Of a stretch of DNA of 64,000 bases, positions 10,787 to 19,784 are shown one piece after another. Below the pieces are notes generated by a model, which was given only the letters and a program-made list of their open reading frames with translations, was not told the origin of the DNA and searched no databases. This DNA is from Acidobacteriota bacterium (lineage in GTDB: Bacteria; Acidobacteriota; Blastocatellia; RBC074). How positions within the stretch are numbered: position 1 is the stretch's first letter; every line of letters starts with the position of its first letter. The translations under genes and the position numbers were made by a program. The stretch is taken from contig JACPYM010000007.1 in the NCBI GenBank assembly GCA_016196035.1, positions 62,001 through 126,000 of the forward strand. Reading direction: 5' to 3'.

Positions 10787-12173
10787 ATGACAGATAACAA
10801 AACAATTCTAGTGATTGACGACGATCCCGACACGTGCAACTTCCTGCGCGAGATTTTCGAAGAGGAAGGCTGGCAGGTGCGGACGGCCTCCAATGCCAAT
10901 GCCGCGCTGGCGGCGGTGCAGGCAGAACCGTTTGCGCTCATCGTCAGCGACATCAATCTGAACGAAGAACTCAACGGGCTGGCGTTGCTCAAGCATTTCC
11001 GCCAACTCGCGCCCGAGACGCAGGTGATTCTCGTCAGCGGTTTCGGCACGCTCGAAACCGCCATCGAAGCCGTGCGCGAGGGGCGCCTTCGATTTCATCA
11101 GCAAGCCGTTCAACGTGCAGGAAATCGTGGCGATGGCGCGGCGCGCGCTCTCGCTGACCCGCGCCGAACAACGCGCCGAAACCGCAGCCTTGCAGGAACT
11201 GTCGGTGCGTTACGCCACCTCGGGGCTGGTCGGCCACAGCCGCCAGATGATTGAGTTGTATATGGAAATCGCGCGCGTGGCGGCCTATCGCTCGACCGTG
11301 CTCATCATCGGCGAATCGGGCACGGGTAAGGAACTGGTCGCGCGCGCCATCCACGCGCACAGCCCGCGTGTGACGCAGCCGTTCGTCGCCGTCAATTGCG
11401 GCGCGCTCACCGAAACGCTGCTCGAAGCCGAACTCTTCGGCCACACCAAAGGCAGCTTCACGGGCGCAATCGCCGACAAGAAAGGGTTGTTTGAAGAAGC
11501 CGAGGGCGGCACCTTGTTTCTGGATGAAATCGGCGAGACCTCGCCCGCCTTGCAGGTCAAGCTGTTGCGCGCCTTGCAGGAAAGCGAAATCCGCCGCGTC
11601 GGTTCGAGCAAACCCGTCACGGTGGACGTGCGCGTCGTGGCCGCCACCAATCGCAAGCTGGAAGATGAAGTCAAAGCGGGCCGCTTTCGCGAAGATTTGT
11701 ATTACCGGCTCAGCGTTATCACATTGCGTGTTCCCCCCTTGCGCGAACGGCGCGAAGACATTCCGCTGCTCGCGCATCACTTCCTGCAACGGGCCTGCCA
11801 GGAGACGGGCAAGCGCGTGACGCTGGCCGAAGGCGCACTCGAAACCTTGCGCCATTACGCCTGGGTCGGCAACGTGCGCGAGTTAGAGAACACCATCGAA
11901 CACGCCGTGTTACACGCGCGTGGCGCGTTGATTACGCCGGATGATTTGCCCGCCCGTGTGCGTGGCCAGGACGTGCAAGCGCAACCACAGCCGGTGACCG
12001 AGGCGCAATTCTTTGCCGACCTGCCTGCGCTGGAAGAATTGGAGCGGCGCTATTTGATTTACGTGCTCGACGCCGTTGCGGGCAATCGCACCCGGGCCGC
12101 CGAGGTCTTGCAGATTGACCGACGCACGCTTTATCGCATGGCGGAACGCTTCAAACTCAAACTGGACGAATAA
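10787..12173 (+). CDS. NtrC-family sigma54-dependent response regulator, split by one frameshift
   Basis: The receiver domain (residues 1-100: VIDDDPDTC, phospho-acceptor in IVSDINLN, VSGFG) is in one frame up to 11080. The AAA+ domain (GESGTGKE Walker A, GSFTGA sigma54 loop, EAEGGTLFLDEIGE Walker B, R-finger region) and a Fis-type HTH (RTRAAEVLQIDRRTLYRMAERF) are in the next frame, ending at 12173. At the G run 11080-11083 one extra G breaks the reading EGAFDFISKPF. Removing it joins the halves into a normal protein of about 460 residues. It sits 47 bp after the sensor kinase and should be its partner. The indel may be a real mutation or an assembly error. Confidence 0.85.
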
Positions 12174-12297
12174 CCTGGGTACGCACCGCTTCCAGCGTGC
12201 GGGCTTGGCTACAGACGAATCAGTGCCGGAGGGTTTCCTTTCAGCATCCGTCCGCCAATTGCCAAGCCTGCACGCTGGAAGCGGTGCGTACCCAGGG
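12174..12297. repeat. REPIN-like palindrome, family C copy 1
   Basis: It starts on the base after the TAA of the sigma54 activator. The arms CCTGGGTACGCACCGC and the complement include a mini-palindrome (GCTTCCAGCGTGC). The loop contains GCCGGAGGG and TTTCCTTTCAGCAT, shared with copy 2 at 39252-39377 even though the arm sequences differ. Copy 3 is at 61934-62037. Confidence 0.8.
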
Positions 12298-12306
12298 ATA
12301 AAGACT

Positions 12307-13512
12307 ATGATTCTGCGCGAACGAATTCTCGAACAATTGACCGCCAAGAAAACCAGCCTGCTGGCCTTTGAAGACGAGTTTCAGCAGGAGGCCGAAACCT
12401 ATGCCGCCGCGCTGGAACAGTTCTGCCAATTGTCGCTGGCGGAATTGGAAAGCCGGCTGAGCGCGCACGAATGCCCCGGCGCTTTGCCGACGCCCGAGTT
12501 TGGCAGCGTGCCGCAGATGTGCCTGGACTTCGCGCCGCAATTCAACCATCACGCCGACGCGCGCGCCTGGGCCAGCGCAATGTTGCTGGGCCACACCACG
12601 GTCGCCGCCGATGGCAGCCAGATTTTGCCGAATGATGAAATGAGCATCCCGGTCGCGGCGGTGCAGGTGGCCTGGTTCAGCAATGCGCACACGCGCGCGG
12701 GGCGTTATGTCAAAGACTTGGTGTTTGAATTGTTGCCGCCCGAAGACTTGTTGATCGAATTGCGCGGTGAGCGCCAGTTTTCCGAACAGGCGGTCAGCGT
12801 GCGGCGCTTTCGGTTGGAGGTCAAAACACTTTGCGAGCAGATGTGCGCGCTGGCTGCCGATGAAACGCAGCGGGCGCAATTGCCGCTGGTGCTCTTTGAC
12901 AGTTCCCTCGTGATTTCGTTTGCCGAACAGTTGCACGAAGAGTTGGGGCAGCAATACATCAGCGCGGTACTCGAACTGTTGCGCTGTTCGGAACAGACGC
13001 GCGTGCCCGTGGTGGGTTATGTGGATTCCAGCCGCGCGCACGATCTGACGAAACTGCTTTCCATCTGCTTCAACCTGCGCGAAGCCGAGCGCGTGCACGA
13101 TGCGCAGTTGTTGAGCGCGCGTATGAACTGGGGCGCTCGCTCGCCGTTTTTCATTTGCGCGCGGGGCAGTTCGCGCAGCAATCAGCCAAGCGTGTTGGAA
13201 GGGTTTGCCGAATATCGGCGCGGCATCGGGTTTGTTTATCTGAAGACCAACGCGCAGGCGCCACCCGCGCGCTTGGAAATTCCGCGCTGGGTCTATGAAC
13301 AGGGGTTGCTGGATGAAGTCGTTGATCTGGTGCGCGCGGAGGTGATCGTCGGCAACGGCTATCCTTACGCGCTGGAAACCGCCGACGCGGCAGCCGTGTT
13401 GAGCGGCTCCGACCGCGAGGCGTTTTATCGCATCTTTCAACGCTTCGCCGAAGAACAGGGCATCAAGCTGCGCATTTCACCAAAGGCCGCCAGCAAGGCG
13501 CGCCGCAGGTGA
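12307..13512 (+). CDS. NurA-domain nuclease, stand-alone
   Basis: NurA proteins are 5'-3' exo/endonucleases that work with HerA ATPases in DNA end resection in archaea and in some bacterial systems. The 401-residue protein has the family motifs VAADGSQI (about residue 97), VLFDSSL, VGYVDSSRAHDL and NGYPYALETADAAAVL. Start: ATG at 12307, since the open frame upstream is only repeat sequence. No HerA gene is adjacent, unlike the second NurA gene at 55631-56992, to which it is only distantly similar. It may act in general repair. Confidence 0.8.
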   Translation: MILRERILEQLTAKKTSLLAFEDEFQQEAETYAAALEQFCQLSLAELESRLSAHECPGALPTPEFGSVPQMCLDFAPQFNHHADARAWASAMLLGHTTVAADGSQILPNDEMSIPVAAVQVAWFSNAHTRAGRYVKDLVFELLPPEDLLIELRGERQFSEQAVSVRRFRLEVKTLCEQMCALAADETQRAQLPLVLFDSSLVISFAEQLHEELGQQYISAVLELLRCSEQTRVPVVGYVDSSRAHDLTKLLSICFNLREAERVHDAQLLSARMNWGARSPFFICARGSSRSNQPSVLEGFAEYRRGIGFVYLKTNAQAPPARLEIPRWVYEQGLLDEVVDLVRAEVIVGNGYPYALETADAAAVLSGSDREAFYRIFQRFAEEQGIKLRISPKAASKARRR

Positions 13513-13547
13513 ACGCAGACAAACGCAGATTTAAGGGAGGTTTTTGA

Positions 13548-14792
13548 TTGATGAAATCATTGCTGCTGAGCGCGCTGTGCGCGCTCTTTTCGTGCGCGGC
13601 GTCTGCGCAGACGCCTGACCAACTCTTTGCCGCGCCCAACGTGCGCCGCGCGCTGGATTACCTGAAAGCCACCGAGGCTGAAACGCTAAGCGACCAGATC
13701 AAGGCGTGCGAGATTCCCGCGCCGACGTTTCAGGAAGAGCAGCGCGCGGCCTGGTTCAAGCAGCGGTTTACTGAATTGGGTTTGAAGAACGTCCGGATTG
13801 ATCGCATCGGCAACGTGATCGGCGAACGTCCGGGCGCGGGCGGCGGGCCTGTGTTGGTGCTGGCCGCGCATCTCGACACGGTTTTCCCGGCGGGCACCGA
13901 CGTGCGCGTCAAACGCGACGGCACGATGCTGAGCGCGCCCGGCATCGGCGACGATTCGCGCGGCTTGGGCGTGATCGTTGGCGTGGCGCGCGCGCTGAAC
14001 GAAGCGAAAATCGAAACGGCGGGCACGATCCTATTCGTTGCCAACGTCGGCGAAGAGGGCCTGGGCGATCTGCGCGGCGTGCGGCATTTGTTCAACGAAG
14101 AACTCAAAGGGCGCGCGACACATTTTATTTCGGTGGATGGCACGGGACTGGGCATCACGAATACAGCGGTCGGCGTGGTGCGTTACCGCGTGACGTTGCA
14201 CGGGCCGGGCGGACACAGCTACGGCGCATTCGGGTTGCCGAGTCCGATTCACGCGCTGGGCCGGGCGATTGAAAAGATCGCGCGTTTCCAGGTACCGCAA
14301 GCGCCGAAGACGACCTTCAACGTCGGCAAAATCGAAGGCGGCACCTCGGTCAATTCCATCGCGCACACGGCGTGGATGGAAGTGGACATGCGTTCGGAAA
14401 GCGCCGCTGAATTGAACAAGCTCGAAGCCGAATTCAAACGCGCCGTGCAAGCCGCGCTGGATGAAGAGAACGAGCGCGGCACGGGCGACAAGAAACTGAT
14501 GGCGGAATTGAAGATCGTCAGCCAGCGTCCGGCGGGCGTGACGCCGGCGGATGCGCCGATTGTGCAAATCGCGCGCGCGGCGGATCGCGCGTTGGGCCTC
14601 ACGACCAAGTTGAGTTCGGGCAGCACTGATTCAAACATCCCGATCAGTTTGGGCATTCCCGCAATCACGATTGACGGCGGTGGGCAGGGCTTCGGCGCAC
14701 ATGCGCTGGATGAACGCTTTGACACGACGAACAGTCACCTGGGCACACAGCGCGCGTTGTTAATTGCGTTGGGTATCGTGGGAGTGAGGTGA
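13548..14792 (+). CDS. Secreted M20-family metallopeptidase
   Basis: A 414-residue zinc peptidase with signal peptide (cleavage near AASAQ). Metal-binding motifs are visible: LAAHLDTV (His-x-Asp), [11 protein letters not shown] (bridging Asp), GEEGLGD (catalytic Glu pair) and a late FGAHALDE His. The dimerisation domain in the middle contains [12 protein letters not shown]20 enzymes cleave dipeptides, tripeptides or N-acyl amino acids; the substrate here is not evident. The dtd gene starts four bases after its stop, so the two may be co-transcribed. Confidence 0.88.
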   Translation: MMKSLLLSALCALFSCAASAQTPDQLFAAPNVRRALDYLKATEAETLSDQIKACEIPAPTFQEEQRAAWFKQRFTELGLKNVRIDRIGNVIGERPGAGGGPVLVLAAHLDTVFPAGTDVRVKRDGTMLSAPGIGDDSRGLGVIVGVARALNEAKIETAGTILFVANVGEEGLGDLRGVRHLFNEELKGRATHFISVDGTGLGITNTAVGVVRYRVTLHGPGGHSYGAFGLPSPIHALGRAIEKIARFQVPQAPKTTFNVGKIEGGTSVNSIAHTAWMEVDMRSESAAELNKLEAEFKRAVQAALDEENERGTGDKKLMAELKIVSQRPAGVTPADAPIVQIARAADRALGLTTKLSSGSTDSNIPISLGIPAITIDGGGQGFGAHALDERFDTTNSHLGTQRALLIALGIVGVR

Positions 14793-14796
14793 GCCG

Positions 14797-15255
14797 ATGC
14801 GGGCATTATTGCAACGCGTGACGCGCGGGCGCGTGACGGTGGGCGAGCGAGTCACTGGCGAAATTGGCAATGGCTTGGTGATCCTGTTAGGTGTTGGCGC
14901 TGACGATACTGAGGCCGAAATCGAATTGCTGGCGCAAAAGATCGCCAACCTGCGCATCTTTGCGGACGTCGACGGCAAGTTCAATTTGTCGGCGCTGGAC
15001 GTGCGGGCCGAATTGCTGGTCGTCTCGCAATTCACGCTGTATGCCGATGTGCGCAAGGGGCGGCGGCCCAGTTTTACTGACGCGGCGCGCCCTGAGTTCG
15101 CCGCGCCCTTGTGCGACAAGTTCGTGGCGCGGTTGCGCGAGTTGGGTTTCAAAGTCGAGACCGGCGAATTCCAGGCGCTGATGGAAGTCGAGATTCACAA
15201 CACGGGGCCGGTGACGATTTGGATTGATACGGCGGATTTGCCGCGCGCGAAATGA
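14797..15255 (+). CDS. dtd: D-aminoacyl-tRNA deacylase
   Basis: DTD removes D-amino acids (and Gly from mischarged tRNA-Ala) from tRNA. The 152-residue sequence starts [15 protein letters not shown] and contains the SQFTLYAD motif and the C-terminal [10 protein letters not shown] with the cross-subunit Gly-Pro. The active site lies at the dimer interface. Length and motifs are complete. It follows the M20 peptidase gene with a 4-bp gap. Confidence 0.95.
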   Translation: MRALLQRVTRGRVTVGERVTGEIGNGLVILLGVGADDTEAEIELLAQKIANLRIFADVDGKFNLSALDVRAELLVVSQFTLYADVRKGRRPSFTDAARPEFAAPLCDKFVARLRELGFKVETGEFQALMEVEIHNTGPVTIWIDTADLPRAK

Positions 15256-15298
15256 CGTTTGGTTTTCAGTCTATTCGGGGCGAGATTTTGAAACGAGA

Positions 15299-15372
15299 GG
15301 TTTCTTCCCACGAAGGCACACGAAGTCCTGTGACGATCTTCGTGCTTCTTCGTGTGCCTTCGTGGGAGATTT
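15299..15372. repeat. Palindrome with 10-bp spaced arms (CACGAAG type)
   Basis: The left arm CCCACGAAGGCACACGAAG (15307-15325) pairs with CTTCGTGTGCCTTCGTGGG (15348-15366). ACGAAG/TTCGTG recurs at 10-bp intervals. The element ends 12 bp before the ATG of the HAD gene and its right flank (TTTTTTGAGGAG) supplies the SD region. Confidence 0.75.
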
Positions 15373-15384
15373 TTTGAGGAGCAA

Positions 15385-16032
15385 ATGCAGCAACGAGCAG
15401 TGATCTGGGATTTGGATGGGACGTTGATTGATTCGGTCGCCTATCACTGGCAAGCCTGGCGCGCCGTGATGGAAGCCGAAAACTTTGTCTACACGCACGC
15501 CGATTTCGTCGCGGATTTCGGCAAGCGCAATGACGAGATTTTGCGCTTGCGGGTAGCGTCCGACATGCCAGACGCTGAGATTGCGCGCATCGCATTGGCG
15601 AAAGAAGAGCAGTATCGGCATTTCGTGCGCACACAGGGTTTGGCATTGTTGCCGGGCGGCGCGGACTGGTTGCAACGCTTGCGCGACGACGGCTGGTTAC
15701 AGGCGTTGGGCACTTCGGCCCCGCGCGGCAACGTCGAAGCCGTGTTTGACGCAATTGAGATGGAATCCTATTTCGCGGCGGTGCTGTCTTCGGAACAGGT
15801 CAAACACGGCAAGCCCGCGCCGGATGTTTTCTTGGCAGCAGCCGCACAAATGAAGGTCGCACAGGAACATTGTTTTGTGGTCGAAGACGCACCCGCCGGG
15901 ATCGAAGCGGCGCGCCGGGCTGGTATGAAAGCGGTCGGCGTGCGCACGACGCATCCTGATTTGGAAGCCGATTGGGTCTTTACATCATTGGCTGAAATGC
16001 CGCGCGACTTCTTTGCGCGGCTGGCCGGCTAG
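15385..16032 (+). CDS. HAD-family phosphatase / beta-phosphoglucomutase-like
   Basis: Motif I is [10 protein letters not shown] (nucleophile Asp), motif II LGTSAPR, motif III the Lys in [10 protein letters not shown], and motif [19 protein letters not shown], with a helical cap between. At 215 residues this is the common subclass that hydrolyses sugar phosphates or isomerises beta-glucose-1-phosphate; the substrate is unknown. The ATG at 15385 follows GAGGAGCAA. The TAG stop overlaps the terminal TA of the MITE at 16030-16197. Confidence 0.85.
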   Translation: MQQRAVIWDLDGTLIDSVAYHWQAWRAVMEAENFVYTHADFVADFGKRNDEILRLRVASDMPDAEIARIALAKEEQYRHFVRTQGLALLPGGADWLQRLRDDGWLQALGTSAPRGNVEAVFDAIEMESYFAAVLSSEQVKHGKPAPDVFLAAAAQMKVAQEHCFVVEDAPAGIEAARRAGMKAVGVRTTHPDLEADWVFTSLAEMPRDFFARLAG

Positions 16033-16197
16033 AGCGGTTTGCAATTGCGTTTACGGGAGCAGCTTGTGTCGGGACAGTACCGCGCGCGTGAGCAAGCGGT
16101 GCGTCAAGCTTACGCCATTGGCCGAATCGCACAGGCTCCGCTTGCTCACGCGCGCGGTACCGTCTCGCGCCCGTAAACTGAAGCGAAAACCGATCTA
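16030..16197. repeat. MITE-like palindromic element, family A copy 3
   Basis: It has the same nested structure as 1844-2021: outer ends CTAGAGCGGTTTGCAATTGC and AAAACCGATCTA, inner arms TACCGCGCGCGTGAGC and its complement. It fits exactly between two convergent genes. Its first TA lies in the stop codon of the HAD gene, and its last TA is two bases from the stop codon of the aminotransferase gene. Confidence 0.8.
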
Positions 16198-16199
16198 AG

Positions 16200-17324
16200 T
16201 TATTGCGGCAAGTGTTCGAGCAGCCGTTCAATGTCGGCGTGGGTATTGTAAAAATGCGGTGAAATGCGCAACCGTCCCAACCGCGCGGTCGTGATGATTT
16301 GTTGCGCTTCGAGTTGCTGGTAAAGCTGTTCGGCAGTGTGATGGTCGTGTTGACAGGCAATAATGGCTGACGCCTCGTCGGGGCGGCGCGAACTGACGAG
16401 CTGATAGCCGCGCTCGCGCAAGCCTGTGCAAAGATAATCGCCGAGTTCGAGCAAGTGAGTTTCGATGCGTTCAAGCCCCACTTGCAAAAACAGTTCAACC
16501 GCCGCGCCCAAGCCGCGCACGCCTGCCGTGTTGAGCGCGCCGGGTTCAAAACGTTGTGCGTTGGCCGCCCAGGGCTGGTTGAAATTGTCCATGTCAAAAG
16601 GCCGTTCGACCGAGAGCCAGCCGACCAAGGTAGGTTTAACGCGCTCCAGCGCACGACGCGAAACATAAAACAACGCGACGCCTTCCGGCCCCAGCAAAAA
16701 CTTGTGTGCATCGGCAGCGAGCGCGTCAATACAGGCCGCTTGCACATCCAGCCGCAACGCGCCCAGCCCTTGAATCGCATCCACGACAAACAAAATATCG
16801 CGCGCGCGGCAATGGCGGCCAATCGTCACGAGGTCGTTGCGAAAGCCGCTGGCGAATTCGACAAAGCTGAGCGTGACGGCGCGGGTGCGTTCGTCAATCA
16901 GGCTGAGGATTTCTTCCGTCTCCAACCGCCCGTCTCGTTCCTGGGCGAAACGGATTTCAACACCGTGTTTACGCGCCACTCGTTGCCAGGGAATGACATT
17001 GGCGGGGAATTCGCACGCCGCCGTGACGAGGTTGTCGCCCGCGCGCCAGCCAATGCCGTTGGCGATCATGGCCAAGCCAGCGGAGGTGTTGGGCGCAAAG
17101 GCGATTTCATCCGGCTGGGCGTTGATGAATTGCGCGCACAATTCACGCGTGCGTTTGACTGCGGCAAACCAGTCCAAATAGTTGATGGCGCCGTGATCCC
17201 GCTGGTCGCGCAGATGGCGCTCCATCGCTGTGTAAACGGGCACGGGCAGCACGCCGACAGCGGCGTGGTTGAGATAGGTGCAGTGTTGCGTGACAGGGAA
17301 GAGTTGGCGGATTTCGTCATTCAT
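16200..17324 (-). CDS. Class V aminotransferase / cysteine-desulfurase-like PLP enzyme
   Basis: A fold-type I PLP enzyme of 374 residues. LNHAAVGVLP lies near the N-terminus, NTSAGLAMIANGI in the cofactor-binding loop, VVDAIQGLGA carries the Asp that binds the pyridine nitrogen, and DAHKFLLGPEG holds the Schiff-base Lys. No neighbouring Fe-S or sulfur-relay genes are present, and the desulfurase Cys loop is not clear, so a selenocysteine-lyase or isopenicillin-epimerase-like member is equally possible. Its 5' end is followed by the 7-bp-unit palindrome at 17331. Confidence 0.82.
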   Translation of the reverse strand: MNDEIRQLFPVTQHCTYLNHAAVGVLPVPVYTAMERHLRDQRDHGAINYLDWFAAVKRTRELCAQFINAQPDEIAFAPNTSAGLAMIANGIGWRAGDNLVTAACEFPANVIPWQRVARKHGVEIRFAQERDGRLETEEILSLIDERTRAVTLSFVEFASGFRNDLVTIGRHCRARDILFVVDAIQGLGALRLDVQAACIDALAADAHKFLLGPEGVALFYVSRRALERVKPTLVGWLSVERPFDMDNFNQPWAANAQRFEPGALNTAGVRGLGAAVELFLQVGLERIETHLLELGDYLCTGLRERGYQLVSSRRPDEASAIIACQHDHHTAEQLYQQLEAQQIITTARLGRLRISPHFYNTHADIERLLEHLPQ

Positions 17325-17330
17325 AACAGC

Positions 17331-17392
17331 AGTGGTCAGCGGTCAGTGGTCAGTGGTCGGATACGGTTACCGTTCACTGATCACTGACCGCT
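17331..17392. repeat. Palindrome with 7-bp tandem arms (GGTCAGT type), copy 1
   Basis: The left arm is heptamers GTGGTCA, GCGGTCA, GTGGTCA; the right arm is TCACTGA repeated, then CCGCT. The asparaginase gene ends inside the right arm, which encodes its last residues (AVSDQ) and stop. A second copy of the same family is at 30172-30242. Confidence 0.8.
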
Positions 17393-18435
17393 AATTCAAA
17401 GCAAGTGCGAACCATCCCAACCGCGAGCTTGCGATGGTTGTAAATGGTGGCGTGGGCGTAGGGTGCGAGCTGCGCGAGTTGCTCAGCGTTGAGCACGCCG
17501 AGTTGCCGCAGCGTTTCGATGACGACGGGATCGCGGGCGCGCCTGATGTCGCCGTCTTCGACTTTGATTGCGATGCCCAGTCCGCGCGGGTAGCGTTCGC
17601 AAGGGAGCAAGCCGAGCAATTGCACGCCTTCCGCCCCGACTTTGGAAATGAGCTGGCCGTGCGCCACCCGCATCAAATCGGTGTCGAGGCGATTGCGCGT
17701 GCCGCCGATCATGACCGGGTGCAGGATGAACGCCTGAACGATGCGCTGGGCGGCTTGAGTTAAGGATTGGTCGGTGGCGAGGTCGTTGTGCTCGATGCCC
17801 ACGAGTTGGGCGTAACTGCGCGCCAGCGCCGCCATTGTGGTGATAAAGACCGGGGCGCTGCAACCATCTACGGCCACGCCAATTTCAGCTTCGGGCACAG
17901 CGGCAAAACGGGCCAGCGTCGCGCGAATCAAGCGTTGAATCGGATGTGCGGGATCAAGGTAATTTTCGATGGGATGATGCAGATGTTTTGCCAGCGCCAG
18001 CATGCCGGCGTGTTTGCCGGAACAATTGTTGTGCAGCACGCGCGGCGCTTGCCCAGCCGCCCGCAACTGTTTGGTGGTCACCTCGTCAAAAGGCATGTGT
18101 GCGCCGCATTGCAACGCCGCCTCGGTCAGGCCGATTTTGTCGAAGATGGATTGGACGGTGGCTAAGTGCTGTGGCTCGCCGCTGTGTGAGCCATTGATGA
18201 CGGCCAATTCCCGGGGCGTGAATTGGAAGTGATCCGCCGCGCCTGTGGTCACAATAGGCAGGGCCTGAAAGGGTTTGGCAGCAGAGCGAAAATGTGTGCG
18301 GGTTTCAATGTCGCCGAGTTGCGCGAGCGTGTTACCAGCCGGGTCAACAACGGCTATGAATCCACGATGCCGCGCTTCGACTTCGTCACCGCGAGTGACT
18401 TCGACGAGTGGTATGGATGTTCCAGGTTCAAGCAT
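17374..18435 (-). CDS. L-asparaginase II-type (thermolabile, Rhizobium AnsA-like)
   Basis: The 353-residue protein has the family's signatures: FRSAAKPFQALP, INGSHSGEPQH, LHNNCSGKHAGMLA (with the conserved Cys/Ser-Lys set) and VAVDGCSAPVF. Enzymes of this family hydrolyse asparagine to aspartate and ammonia and are unrelated to the E. coli AnsB fold. I use the ATG at 18435 because the region upstream (Cys-rich, no SD) is not conserved-looking. The final codons and TGA come from the palindromic repeat at 17331-17392. Confidence 0.88.
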   Translation of the reverse strand: MLEPGTSIPLVEVTRGDEVEARHRGFIAVVDPAGNTLAQLGDIETRTHFRSAAKPFQALPIVTTGAADHFQFTPRELAVINGSHSGEPQHLATVQSIFDKIGLTEAALQCGAHMPFDEVTTKQLRAAGQAPRVLHNNCSGKHAGMLALAKHLHHPIENYLDPAHPIQRLIRATLARFAAVPEAEIGVAVDGCSAPVFITTMAALARSYAQLVGIEHNDLATDQSLTQAAQRIVQAFILHPVMIGGTRNRLDTDLMRVAHGQLISKVGAEGVQLLGLLPCERYPRGLGIAIKVEDGDIRRARDPVVIETLRQLGVLNAEQLAQLAPYAHATIYNHRKLAVGMVRTCFELAVSDQ

Positions 18436-18570
18436 GCGGGCATCATAGGAGAGGTTGGCGATGCCGCACAAATTACAGTCACAAAAAAGAATCGCCGCCT
18501 GCTTTAGCAGCAAGCGGCGAACAAGGAAAGAGACGAAAGGAGACGAAAACCAAGTAACTCGAAGAAAAAC

Positions 18571-19281
18571 CTATTTCTGCGCAACCGGTTTATTTTGACC
18601 AGGGTAACGCAAAACCACCAATTTTACATTGCGGCGGCCAAAGCGGCGCGCTTCTTTGACGCTTGGCACCCAGACATCCACGCGATTGCCTTTGATTGCG
18701 CCGCCAATGTCATGCACGGTGTAAACGCCCGTATATTTCCCCGCGCTCATCTGTACGACCGTTCCCAGCGGCAGCACGCGCGGGTCAGCCGCGACGACAC
18801 CTTTTTCGGTCTTAGCTCCGCTGCGTGTGCGGCCCTGAATCGCATAGGCCGAAGCGTGAAATGTTTTGGGTGCGTGCTTGCTGTCTTTCTCGGGTTCAGC
18901 AAAGTTGACCTCGTGCAGCTTTTGCACGGGCGGTTGTGCCACTAGATTTGATTTGGCCACAGCAGCCTGAACTTTCGGTTGCTTCGGTGTCATGTATTGT
19001 GGCGTTACCGTGAAAGACTCAAGCAATACTTCCGGCGAACAAAGCATTTCGTTGTTGAGCGCAGTGAAATCAAAATTCTCAACCAGCGTAGCAGCGGTTG
19101 TTTTATCAATTGCCGTTTGGGCCGCAACCGTCTGATTTACGGCTTGCGCGGGTTGATTGGTTTCAACCGTTTGGGCCGCGTCGCTCGCAGGTTTCGCTTG
19201 CGCGCAGGCGGCAAATTGAATAATTGCTGTCAAACAGATTGCCGCAACAATCTGTGGGAAGAGATGCTTAAAGCTAACCAT
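18571..19281 (-). CDS. Exported 3D-domain protein, probable murein-active
   Basis: A signal peptide (IVAAICLTAIIQFAACAQA) leads into about 110 low-complexity Ala/Gln/Thr-rich residues. From about residue 142 there is a 3D domain (double-psi beta-barrel): FHASAYAIQGRTRSGAKT, then ADPRVLPLGTVV, VHDIGGAIKGNRVDVWV. The Asp residues of HDIGG and NRVDVW are the ones that name the domain and act in lytic transglycosylases of the MltA/YocH type. No other catalytic domain is present. The gene is preceded by a roughly 270-nt leader with several strong hairpins. Confidence 0.82.
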   Translation of the reverse strand: MVSFKHLFPQIVAAICLTAIIQFAACAQAKPASDAAQTVETNQPAQAVNQTVAAQTAIDKTTAATLVENFDFTALNNEMLCSPEVLLESFTVTPQYMTPKQPKVQAAVAKSNLVAQPPVQKLHEVNFAEPEKDSKHAPKTFHASAYAIQGRTRSGAKTEKGVVAADPRVLPLGTVVQMSAGKYTGVYTVHDIGGAIKGNRVDVWVPSVKEARRFGRRNVKLVVLRYPGQNKPVAQK

Positions 19282-19784
19282 AAATTTCTTATACCCTTGT
19301 GTGCCTTTTTGATTGCGCAGGCTCCAAACCGCAATCTACTTCCGTTATCTGCATTGTTGTGGATCTGACACCATCAAGCTCGACAGGCTCTCCGGTAAAT
19401 GCCGAAAATAAGCAGCCCGGTCGAGTAAGGGATTTTATGCTTGAGTCGTCTTCAGTTGGGGTTGAATCCCCGGCGGCCGCAATTTGAATCAGCAGCCACT
19501 GTGAAAGAATTTCACAGTTGAAGTTGGAGCTTCTCTTAAGACGCCTCGGATACTAGCACGCGCCCCAGCTTCCCGCAGCACACGATTTCGAGTAGCGAAG
19601 TAACCCGAATTTACGGGCAAATTTAGCGACCAATTTTTTTTTCGTAACGAGGCAACCTGGCAAAGCCGCCGACGGGTTTTGGATTAGAAAGCAAGAAGTG
19701 GATTGAAAAGAGACGTGGAGATTAGCGCTAACTGACTCGTTTCAATTCGGCTGTTAGGATGAGAAATCGGGACAATTTTATCGG
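19282..19784 (-). promoter_or_regulatory. Long intergenic region with structured leader of the 3D-domain gene
   Basis: On the minus strand upstream of 19281 I see a hairpin ACTGTGAAA/TTTCACAGT with a 3-nt loop (19497-19518), a GGGGATTCAACCCC hairpin near 19460-19475, and a longer stem CTCGACCGGGCT pairing with AGCCTGTCGAG (about 19375-19420) around an inner CGGCATTTACCG. A possible -10 (TAGTAT) is near 19550. The arrangement resembles a cis-regulatory RNA. I could not match it to c-di-AMP, c-di-GMP or cobalamin consensus sequences. Nothing identifiable in 19560-19784. Confidence 0.35.

Noticed and set aside
11060-11110. Programmed frameshift in the sigma54 activator
   Set aside because: There is no typical slippery heptamer plus stimulator, and response regulators are not known to need one; a plain indel in a G run is simpler.
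19380-19500. c-di-AMP (ydaO) riboswitch upstream of the 3D-domain gene
   Set aside because: The conserved ydaO core, including the GUCAGCUAAC-type block, could not be found on either strand, so only a structured leader of unknown class is reported.
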